From positions 86,839,056 to 86,903,055 of the forward strand of contig CM049310.1 in assembly GCA_026874595.1 (NCBI GenBank): DNA of 64,000 nucleotides, in the 5' to 3' direction. A program made the position numbers and the translations under genes. Every line of letters starts with the position of its first letter. The first letter of the stretch is position 1. The DNA comes from Sipunculus nudus. Taxonomy: Eukaryota > Annelida > Sipuncula > Golfingiida > Sipunculidae. Shown in pieces: positions 26,368-37,000 of this stretch. The notes beneath the pieces were generated by a model. That model was given only the letters and a program-made list of their open reading frames with translations. It was not told the origin of the DNA and searched no databases.

Positions 26368-27505
26368 AATAAGGGATCCATGGGTCACGACGTACAGCTG
26401 TTATATATGATCACAAAAAAATGATTTGGAAGAAGGGGTAGACAAATGCTAGTTTTGTGTGGTAATATAAGCTATATTATGAAATGATGGTGTTTAACTT
26501 AAGTTATGTAAGATTTGGATTAAATCCGAGGATGTAGGGAAGAGGATTGATGTCATTTATATTATTTACATTTGGAAAAGGAGTGCTAAATATTGTCACA
26601 CAAGTTTTGACTTGCCTGATGCTGCAAGTATACACCATTTTGTCAGTTTTATCATGTAAATTTTATCTCATGAGTATTTATTCAGTTCCAATCAAACAAA
26701 ATTGTGGAGAATAAAGGATATATAAAAATTTTACAAGTTTAAATAATGATATAAGTACCTGGTTTTATGGCTTTCTTTAACATCAATCTACATACTGTCC
26801 ATTGCAAGAGTATTATGACAATTACTAACATTACAGACATCATAATATTTGTTTTAATACATGTATAAAAAAAATGAAAAGTAATCTCAGTTATGAAACT
26901 AATACATATGTAAAAAATAACCAAATGAATTATACATGGTGTAAACTGAAGATAGGCATGTTTAGTCTTTTTAACTGAATCAGTAATAATTAATTTGATT
27001 ATTTACATAATTTCATGTGACAGCTTATACAGCCATGAGTCTTAATGTCATTAGTCAAACATATTGACATCTTAAATCAGTACTTGTCAGACTAATATTT
27101 TACATTTTTGACATATTTAAATTTTATTTTTATTTTGCAATAAACATAAATTAACAAACTGAAACACTTGGAAAAAGACCTGGAAATTTAGATTAATTTA
27201 ATAAAATGAACTGCATCCTTGTCTATAGTTGATTCATGTAATACCTAATAATAAAGTAAATTTTATTTAATTTTTTTTAATTATTAAAATTGAAATGAAA
27301 AAAATACCCTAAGGGGACTTCATGGTGTCATTTGGAATATTACACTTGGTGCCATCGAAACAAGATCCTCATAACATCAGTAATTGTAAGGTAATTGTAA
27401 GGTTACTCATTAAACCACAAAATGCCTTTAATCATTAATTTTTCTTTAAGTTGTTATTATAAACCAATAAAAATTTATTTCGTTATTGTCTATTGTTATG
27501 TTGTT
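26368..27505 (+). repeat. Interspersed repeat B, copy 2
   Basis: Starts AAGGGATCCATGGGTCACGA and runs parallel to the 17595 copy, including CATGGTGTCATTTGGAATA and the ATTATTAAAATTGAA tail region. Small insertions and deletions separate the two. Confidence 0.75.
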
Positions 27506-27995
27506 GTTGGCATTTAGCAGGCAGTCAAAGAAAATGCAATAGATCTATTGTATATACCATGGCATACATTGAAAAAAACTCTCACTGTATGGCTATCAAT
27601 ATATGGCAGGGCCTAATAGGCCTAATATTGAGTCTGATTAAACTGGGCTGCCCTGCGTACTTGTTCAAAGAAGATCACAGGTGGAAATAAAGCTGCTTCC
27701 TAATTATATTGAAAGTTTATGTGAAATGTTATTAATTTACCAACAAGGGGAAATAACTTTCACCCTGCATATGATTCAACATGAAACCATATATTATATA
27801 CCTGAGTAGGCTACATGCACAGACAAGTTTGCAGTATTGTAAAAAATCACATTTTGACAGACGCCATCTTGACTACAGGTGCAAAATTAATTCTCACAGT
27901 AAAAGGTACATTCTATAACTGTATTGGTTTAAACCTATATTTATAATTGTATGATTAAACACTCCAATAAAACATTTACTCTTTAAATATTCACA

Positions 27996-28579
27996 TTAAT
28001 CTTTTTTAAAAAAATGTTCAATAGCCTCGCCGTGCAAAGTTACCCCGGTTTTTACCAGCTGTTTAATTATGGGGTATGGACTCTCTTTTAACCGTTGCAG
28101 TACGGTGACTGTTACAGATAAAAATACACAGTGACGGGCTCTGATGTCAGCTCTGGTTGTGAACATGTGGAGAGCATCACGTAACCTGGTAACCAAGGCA
28201 ACTCCCGCCAGAATCACTCCACACATCACACCAAAACTGAATGGAGAACGACCATCATATATATAAAATAAAACGGAGAATGACCATCATTATAAATAAA
28301 ACGTAGGTGGACCGAGCTACTTACCCCGCAATATCCACAGTTCTAAGTTGGTTTATAGTAAGTTTCTTGATGCCCGCATATTGACTACGCGCACTGACAT
28401 GATTTAAACTTCGTCAAAATGTCACAAAAGATTTGGAAAGTTTAAATCAGATTTCTTAATCCCTCTGACCTGCCGACAACTGGGTTAATCCTAATTTGTG
28501 TTTTACCGTGCCGGCAGGTGTCGCTAAAGAGTGATAAAAAAAACTCGACGAGCAGAGTAGCATTGGTATGTGCTGCCAT
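27996..28579 (-). CDS. Candidate small membrane protein gene, three exons, unrecognised
   Basis: I do not recognise the family. On the minus strand, ATG at 28579 opens a frame to a donor (GGCAG|gtcaga, exon 28579-28470, phase 2). A possible acceptor after ATGTCAG gives exon 28393-28325, ending GCGGG|gtaagt (phase 2). The acceptor CCATTCAG gives the last exon 28236-27996 with a TAA stop. The joined frame stays open. Its central part is hydrophobic and Gly-rich (DIAGGFGVMCGVILAG), consistent with one membrane helix, followed by a basic, mostly helical tail ending HFFKKD. The last two exons are the best supported because the gtaagt donor and the following acceptor keep frame. The first exon and its ~76 nt intron are guesses, since the acceptor lacks a strong pyrimidine tract. 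No AATAAA was found downstream. It could equally be chance open frame. A MITE lies immediately upstream (28658-28931). Confidence 0.3.
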
Positions 28580-28657
28580 CTCTTGCGTAAAAATAGAACC
28601 ATAATCTGTTAAGCCAACAGGAGTTCAAATAATTGGCAAGTTGTCATTGCCTCATAA

Positions 28658-28931
28658 CACACAGGCGCTTGAATTGCTATTAGTGTAGATTTCGGTTAAA
28701 TCTGTTACTTTTCTGGGTCATTTCCTTATAACTATTATTTATCTGACATGTTACCAGCGTTTCTCGCTCTATATGGTCCTTCTCTTTATTATTTACCTAA
28801 TATATTGAGATATTTTGTGTAAAAAAAAAAACGCTAGGACAATGTTAGATAAGTTAAAGTTATTAGGAAATGACCCAGAAAAGTAACAAATTTAACCGAA
28901 ATCTACACTAATAGCAATTCAAGCGCCTGTG
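28658..28931. mobile_element. MITE with ~70 bp terminal inverted repeats
   Basis: The left arm CACACAGGCGCTTGAATTGC and the right arm ending GCAATTCAAGCGCCTGTG are near-perfect inverted repeats extending about 70 bases inward (TTTCGGTTAAATCTGTTACT against its complement). CTCATAA flanks both sides (28651-28657, 28932-28938) and is a likely target duplication. CAGGCG ends and a 7-8 bp duplication suggest hAT, but the class is not certain. No coding capacity. Confidence 0.85.
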
Positions 28932-29734
28932 CTCATAATAATGCCTTGATTTTAAGCAGGTTGTGCACAGATTAAAAGAAAAATATTTTGATTTTAATTC
29001 ATCACACATCCGTGAGACTACTTAAAATTACCTTATTCTTTCTACCAATTGCGGGGTAACTCTGACGCAATGGATCCATGGCGTTTGCTAATAGAATTTA
29101 CAATGACACTTTTCGGTGCCAGGAACGGAAATTATATGACTCCGTGGAAAAGATGATTAAGCAAACAATATGTTAATAAAACACTCATTATCAGGAAACT
29201 AATGCCACTCAGAATGCGCGGCAAAATCAGCTAGGACGGGATGGGCAAAACCAAAGGAGGGCTACATGGAACATCTGTAAGGTCTCGGCTAGCAGGCTGT
29301 GTCGATATAAATTTAAACTGAATTAACGTTATAATAAAATATCCTAACATAGAAACACAAGTATTATTTAAATACCGGTATCTATTTATTTGATGCATAA
29401 CAAATGATAGATTCGAAGAATTTATGGTGTGTTGCTTCATAATTGATACTAAACAGTTTTTCAAGCTTTTAATGGAATATATGCAATTGAAAATGCAATT
29501 CTCTACACGTTGTTAGAATTTAGATTCAGGACTCGTTTTGTTATGTTTAATAAATAAATGCGCAAATGTGAATCTGATGGAAACGATCCGTTCTTGTTAA
29601 TATTCACACATGAGAACGTCTGTTCAGAATACAAGTTAAATGATACCAAGCATATTCTGGCAAACTTAACCAATTTGCCTAATTTCTCTGCACTAAAAGA
29701 TTCACAGAACTCTCACCTATCTCCTTCGGATGCT

Positions 29735-31640
29735 TTGTCCCATAAGGCTGCAGTTTGCTCCCTCCAGCTTGTCCTGTCTCTGGCTATGGTCCTGGCTATT
29801 TTCCAACTACTCCGCCCTGATTCTTTCCATTCACTTTCAACAGTGCTTCTCTACGAGGTTCAGGGACGCCCTTCCTCTCTCCCTCCGGCCTCCATGTCAG
29901 CGTCACTCTGCAGTTATAATTCTCTTCCATCTCTTTATCTTACCTTCTTCACTTATCCTCCTCACTTCAGTTTTCATTATTATTTCGTAACTGGATTTGG
30001 TATATCGCCATCTTATCTTTAAGATTTCCTTTGACATTTAAACAAAAACAACTTTTTGTTGTTACTTTTATTTATCTTCCGTGTTTCACATCGAAATGTA
30101 AGTACTGATTTGACCAATGCATTAGAGATTTTAATTTTGGTTTTCATGGGACAGATGTTTGAATCCCATATTTGTTTTAATTTCATGAAGGTTGTTCTTG
30201 CCCTATATATTATGTGTCGAATGTCTCCTTCACCATCCCAACATTGCTTACGGTTGTTCCCGAGTACTTGTATTTTATCACTGTGTTTAGATTTTAACCG
30301 TCAATTTGAATGGAACTATTATTTCTGCCATTGATTGTCATCATCTCTGTTTTCTTCTTGTTCATTTTCAGTCTTACTTTTTTGGTCAAATTGGCTGAAA
30401 TTTTCTACTTTCTCATACATATGTTGGTGAGTTTATGACAAAAGTGCCATATCATTGGCAAAATCTAAGTCTTCTTATTTTGATGTGAATTTCCACCTGA
30501 TACCTGTATAACTGTATTCCGTTGTCTTTTTCATTACCCATTCCACAATCGATAAAAATGTAAATCCTGACATCACATCTCCTTGTTTCACTCCTGTCTT
30601 AACCGTGAACCATTCTGAATGTTTGCTTTCAGCTATTACTACGCCTTTAATGTCCTCATACAACGTTTGCACAATTTCAATAAACTTATCAGGTATTACA
30701 CAGCTTTTATTTATTTTCCATAAGCTTTTTTCTGTGCACAGAATCAAAAGCAATTTCAAAATCCACAAAAGTTCCAGTTATAGATTAGTCCTCCATTCCA
30801 ACACTTGCTCAATAATATTACGCAACGAGAATACTGGCTCGATTGTACTCCTTCCACATCTGAACCGGGCTTGTTAATCCCTCAGCTAATTATCAACTCC
30901 ATCTCTGATTCTGTCAATAAGAACTCTTCCGACATTCTTACTTGCTACAGATAATAGTAATACCTCTCCAATTTCTACATTCTGTTGAGTCCCCTTTCTT
31001 TGGCAATTTATAAGTCCCCGTTTCCACGCCTTTGGTACTTGTTCTCTCTCCCATATTGTTCCAAACAATTTATAAAGCCAATCAACTGTTGTTTGTATAT
31101 CTTATTTGAATAATTCTGCTGTTATTCCATCTATCCCTCCTGCCTTACCATTCTTTATTTTTTTACTGCGTTTCTGATTTCTGATTTTTTTATATGACTT
31201 ACATAAATATCTTCTTTGGCTGGTTTTATGTCTAATTCCTCAACTGTTACAAGATTATTTCTGGTACTGGTGTGTTTAAATTTCTTCAAAATGTTCGTTC
31301 CATCTCTTTGCCTTTGAGAACTTTGCTTTTATTTTTGGTTGTAATATTTTAGTATCATCATATTTCCTTTGTGTAGTTTTGCTGATTTGTCTTCTCTTCA
31401 ACTTCAGTTTTGATTTTTGAACGCACAAGTTGATGATCACTAGATATATCATTACTCGGGTGTCCTTGTTTGCTGTTCTATGTTGCATACTTATTATCAC
31501 ATGATCAATTTGGTTCTTTGTTTGGCCTCTTTGTTTGGGATATCCAAGTGGTTTTATGTACATAACATGACAGACGTGACTTGATAATCCGACACTAAAT
31601 GTAATACCTGACTTAATTAGTGAACCAAAGTGACTCATTA
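29735..31640 (-). pseudogene. Degenerate non-LTR retrotransposon (LINE), endonuclease to RT C-terminus
   Basis: Minus-strand fragments in order: an endonuclease remnant with KNQIDHVIIS near 31530, then RWNEHFEE near 31290; RT blocks with VPKAWKRGLI near 31020 and KTGVKQGDVMSGF near 30570; the RT active site reads FANDMALL (usual F-A/V-D-D) near 30450; then RGRP near 29850 and ARDRTSWREQTAALW near 29790, the usual C-terminal end. Several frameshifts and stops separate the blocks, so it is dead. Clade not determined from this little. Confidence 0.85.
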
Positions 31641-31815
31641 ATTGACTCTAGTGTACGGTTAGAACAATACGCATCGCAGGATTTCACGCCTCATTAACCA
31701 GGGTGTAGTGTGCACGAGCCCGACGACTGACATCAAGGGGCAATATACCGGTCGGATTGTCAAGTCAGAAATTACGTCGGTATCCTAGTTATTGTTGGGA
31801 ATTGTCATGTCGGAG

Positions 31816-31818
<3 letters not shown>

Positions 31819-31841
<23 letters not shown>
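31819..31841. repeat. Poly-T run
   Basis: About 23 T residues near the 5' side of the minus-strand LINE remnant. The 31640-32660 interval holds no gene I can support. Confidence 0.8.
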
Positions 31842-31846
<5 letters not shown>

Positions 31847-32664
31847 ATGACGTCGGATTGCAAGGTCTTCGGATTGTTAAGAGTCGGAATGTCAAGTCTT
31901 GTGTGTATTGATAGCATATACCTGTTACGACAAGATTATTCAAGTTCAATATAAACCTTTCTCCCTTATCATTCCTTTCTCCTACTCGTTAATTAGTGTT
32001 CCAATTACATTTTTAAAACCTGTGTTATCTTTGCCTACCTTAGCATTTAGGTCTCCTTCACTATTAACATGCTGTGTCTATGAACAGTATCGATCACTGT
32101 CTGAAGTTGGTCATATAAATTTTCTTTATCTTCTTCTGGTGCATATACTTAATTGAATTATTGTGAGTATATAATAAACTTGGAGAAAATCTAGCATATT
32201 CGATCATAAGACATTTATTGGTTTTCACTCCTGTAGTGCTTTTTCTGCTTACCTAGACATCATCAGGCCTTCAGTATATTGATGAAGATTATATATCATC
32301 TCTTTTAGAAAATATCATGCTCTCTTCTGTAATTAATTTGAATTTTCACAACCCTGTACATCTACATTCACTAATCCTAAGAGTATCTATTTGGTACGTA
32401 TTCATTTTCTCAGCAAGTTGAGCTGGTTTTCCAATAGGAAAAAAAAAAAAAAAAATGTCCGTACACTCCAACATCCTATATTAATTGTTTGTTTTGGCTT
32501 GGTTAAAGACATTGTCGGCCGCTCAACTCCCTCACGGTTCGGCCAAGAAGCGTCATATTGTCCACAAATCTGATGTTAATTATCGTCATCAGGTACTCGG
32601 ACTGTCGCCATTCGAATGCCATTTCGAGCTTCCGCTGAATTCCTTAGGAGTTCATTTGCAGTTT

Positions 32665-32878
32665 CCAAAAGCGGATCGGGGGGGGGGGGGGTCCAGGGGG
32701 TCCGGACCCCCCCCCCTTTTTTCCATCAGAAACAACGTTTTTTTAAGGGCTTCAGACAAAATTTTGCCGCCTGGATCGACCCCCCCCCCTTTACAGACAT
32801 TTTTTAGGGGTTTCATTTGTCCTCCTTGGTTGGACTCCCCCCCCTTTTTTTTCCTAAATCCTGGATCCGCCCCTGGTT
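32665..32878. mobile_element. G/C-run MITE with GCGGATC...GATCCGC ends
   Basis: Left AAAAGCGGATCGGGGG and right CCTGGATCCGCCCCTGG are partial inverted repeats; long G and C runs and CCCCCCCTTT blocks lie between. TTTCC flanks both ends and may be the target duplication. No coding capacity. Confidence 0.55.
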
Positions 32879-33867
32879 TCCGTAAAAGTTGGTTAAACTG
32901 AGCGGGTATTGTTAGCCCCAAGTACTGTAGTACGTTTTTTTCGGGGGTTTTCTTCCCTTTGTCACAGAACTAAGCCTGAGATCAGTTGAGGATGCTCCAG
33001 CATTAGAATAAAACGAATTCCTTATCAAATTGATCTTAGCCTAAATTTATAAAACAATTAACCTTGGAGAGGCATTTTTCAATGCGAGCATATATGTTTG
33101 GGGTCGCCGTAAGATAAGTTATTTCTTATGTAAGTAACGACTTTATGCTGTTAACACTGTTAATGCATAAATGCATATATGTGAAAATCTTATAATGTGT
33201 CAGATATATATATATGTGTGTATATATATGTGTGTATATATAAATGTATGTTCCTTTGTATATTTAAAATTTCATTGCTCATCGAACCTTATACCTTCCC
33301 GGCTAAAATCAAAATTGATTTCCATAGTGAACATCCACAGTTTATAATCACACATACACATATCCTCAGAAATTAAATAATTTAAGGTAGCTACTCTGGC
33401 CAAAAACTTCACTTATCGAATTAAGATAAGAGAAGAAAAGATAACATTTATTAGCCTTCAGTTCCAGGTATTTTTCGTTGACTTGCAATTCGTTACATAA
33501 AAAAAAAAGTAAATAGACAGATACACAAAAATTATACATAAAATACATAAAAAATAACACATACCATATTGACTATGCATGTTAAAATAAGCATGTAAAA
33601 ATGATAAAACAGATAATTCTGCAGGTAAAACATATAATTAAAAAAAATAAATATCTAAGAGGGTTGCGAGTTAAAAAGTTTAATACTGTATGGCACAAGA
33701 GATTTTTAAAACGAGTTGTTCTGCAGAATATTGTATCTAGGCAGAATATTGTATTAAATTATGAGATGTATGAATTCGCAAATCAGTCCCCATAAAGTAT
33801 TTATCTTTTTGGACCCGGCAGAGTTTTCTTCCTAACAGTACTTGAATTGAGGGTATCTCATTATCTC

Positions 33868-33869
<2 letters not shown>

Positions 33870-33900
<31 letters not shown>
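33870..33900. repeat. (AAT)n microsatellite
   Basis: About ten AAT units 180 bases upstream of the eIF3G start codon. The region 32880-33869 holds no gene I can support apart from simple TA/TG repeats near 33205-33245. Confidence 0.9.
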
Positions 33901-34078
33901 CATTTTAATAATAATATTCTTCAACTTATTTAATATATTGTTTGTATCCACTGGCACGGCACAAGTTCATGAATTATCAAGGAATCCTGTTCCTAAAAGC
34001 AATATTTTCCAGTACACCGGAAATTGCCAAAGCCGGCCTTCACCTTTGCAGATTTCAGCGGTGTGCGCGACAGCAAAC

Positions 34079-37000
34079 ATGCCTTCACTAGAAGACGAGT
34101 AAGTTACCGTATGGAGACAATAATATACACTTATCACCACATATATATTAACTTTTCTTTATTTTAAATCTTGAGTATAAGTCAGGAAGCCGAAGATGGC
34201 GATCTGCGCTACCAGACTTGACACTTTATGTGCTGCCGCCTGTGTAACTGGTAACGTCAATTCATGCAATTCATGCTCAATGACTGTAATAGAAAGGAAG
34301 TGGCTACACAACCGGCAGGTTGCCGGCAGTTTAGTCCACAGGCTAAACAGCCGGCAGGGGAAATTGACCTTGCCAGCAGTCTACCCCACTGGCTAAACTG
34401 CCGGCAAATTAATGTATGCTCTATTAAGACTATTTCAGTCTATTTCAGTGTTATAGTAATACTCTGTACTTTCCATTATTATTTTTATTTGGACAATGAG
34501 CTGACAATATAGTGATGACTTACCAAATTATCTATTTTGCTGGTCTATATGTAATAAATATGTTGAGTAATAATGAGTAGGTATTAAAAGTGCACATTTA
34601 TGATATTTACAGGGTACTTTTATAAAAATTTTCTGATAAAAATTGTAAAATTTACAGGATAATTTATAGATTTTGTCATAAAAATTTACCACAAAATGTG
34701 ACTGTGTGTCCAAAGACTGATTATAGTTTATACACTAGTGTGCTTATGAGCAAACAAATAATTAGTTTGTGAAAACAAACTCAGGTTATGTCAAATAAAT
34801 GGCCAAAGGATCAGCTAATTACTTGATCAAAGGTATAATCACACAATCTTACACCACTCCCAATTAAAGTTGCTGAGCCTAGCCATTGTGTTGTGAGATG
34901 ATGCAAGAAATATCCACACCAAATGGCATTTCTTAAGAAAAGGCTATCAAAATATCTTATTTGGTAAGTCAGCACTATATTGTCAGCTCATTGTCAAAAT
35001 GATAATGGAAAGTACAGAGTATCACACTAAAATAGAGCATACAATGTTACATTCATTTGCCAACAGTTCAGCCAGTGGGCTATAGACTCAAGGGCAAGGT
35101 CAGTATTCCCTGCCGGCTGTTTAGCCACTTCCAAATAGAAAACCTGAGTGTTTTGATCACTGTAGGGGGCAGCGTCATAGCTGACATAAATGGCTGCCAT
35201 GTCTGCAGGTGAACCGGCAGCAACACAAAACACTCATGAGCTATGAAGACTGGTTGAAAGTTGTTGGAAAAAGGGGGTATTTAAGTTAAGACAAAAGATG
35301 TTTATTGGTGAATGAGCATGATCACGTGAGTTAGTCTCATTGTCAAAGTGTCGGGGGAACCCAAGTATTGGAGGGAATATAAAATACCTCAGGCACCCTT
35401 GTTATCAGAATGTCCTAAATAGGGTGATGCGTTTGATGGGGATAGAGATGAAAAATGGGGTATAGTCTTTTGGGGTTCATTTTAAATAATAGAAGAGGTG
35501 TGTTGTGACTTGTAACGTCTAAGTATCTGACTGTTAGGTATGTCTTGTACCTATCTGATGTCCGGTATTGTTTCATCTGGAAGAGACAGAGATATATGTG
35601 ATTGTTATACATGACATTCAATGAACATATCCATGAGCAAGACTCAAACCAGCGACCGTCTGCAGAGAAGTCCTGAGCTCTACCATGAGCTATGAAGACT
35701 GGTTGAAAGTTGTTGGAAAAAGGGGGTATTTAAGTTAAGACAAAAGATGTTTATTGGTGAATGAGCATGATCACGTGTGCTTGTCTCATTGTCAAAGTGT
35801 CGGGGGAACCCAAGTTGGGATGACGTCATTTATAGTGGGCGAAATCGTCCCTAGACCAAATCGTCAGTTCATATGTTTGACATGGAAATGTGTAGTAGGT
35901 CTAGTTTGATGCGGTACTAAATAGATATGAAAGTGAAAATGGTAACAATATGATATTAAAACAAATGTTTTGGGTATCTAGGACGAAACACCCACCTAAC
36001 TTCAAACCTGAACCCAAAACGTAACACCAATCTAACATGCAACTAAATTTAAACTTTGATCATCATTTAAAACAATAACTGACCTTTTAACCAGCGGCAT
36101 ATCAGCGAGTTTAGTAGGGAATGAGAAAAACAGTAAGATGGGCTCACTTGAATGCATGAGACCCTTGCTGAATCGAGGGACTGAGAGCCAGTATTTTGTT
36201 AAAATGTAAAAAAGTGTTTCCCAGTTTCCCTTTATTAAAAAACATACCCATGACCAACCTCCAGTGCTGAGACAAGATCTGTTGTGTTTATCCTTGACAT
36301 TCATGATAAATCTTCTGTCTGGAGAATATGCACCTATGATCTTATTAAATGATGATCTTATTAAATTTGTGCATGTTGATGGACAATCAAGCTAGCCTGA
36401 TTAAATCAGACTCTGCCATATATTGAGTCCAATATTAACACAGTGAGAATTTTTATCATATAAGTCTCTAGTCTTTTATCATATAAGTACTTTTAACAAG
36501 TATTAACAGGTTACAGGTGTTACAATCCTAGATGCCAGCGCGTCACTCTTCAAAGTTTGCATAAAATATAGACAAAATGTAATAAAATCTGGCTCTTAGT
36601 CCCTTGTTTAAGTTGAGTAAATTTCAAATATTTTACCTTTCTCTCATGTTTCAGTTCCAAGCCAAGCTGGGCAGATCAAGTTGAACTTGGAGATGAAAGT
36701 AAGTTTTACATGATTATGTTTAACGTTCAATAAAATTAAATTTTTAATAAAAAATGTAAGACAGAGGGTACAGTTATGAGATCCATATTTTTCATTCATG
36801 ATTCATGAGACATATAACATTATTGATGCTAGCATTATGAGTATTTAAAAATTTTAGCAATTTTCAGGATTTCATTCAACTTCTTGGAGTCAAATAATCT
36901 ATATAAAGTATGAAATAATGATAAAATACAGGCTTCATTGTACAACATAGTGACATAAATGTATTCTATAGGTGACCTGCCGCCCCTCCAGGAAGACTTT

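Noticed and set aside
29558-30022. 154-codon plus-strand open frame, the longest in the area
   Set aside because: It is antisense to the LINE C-terminal region; the minus strand reads recognisable LINE motifs, so this frame is a shadow.
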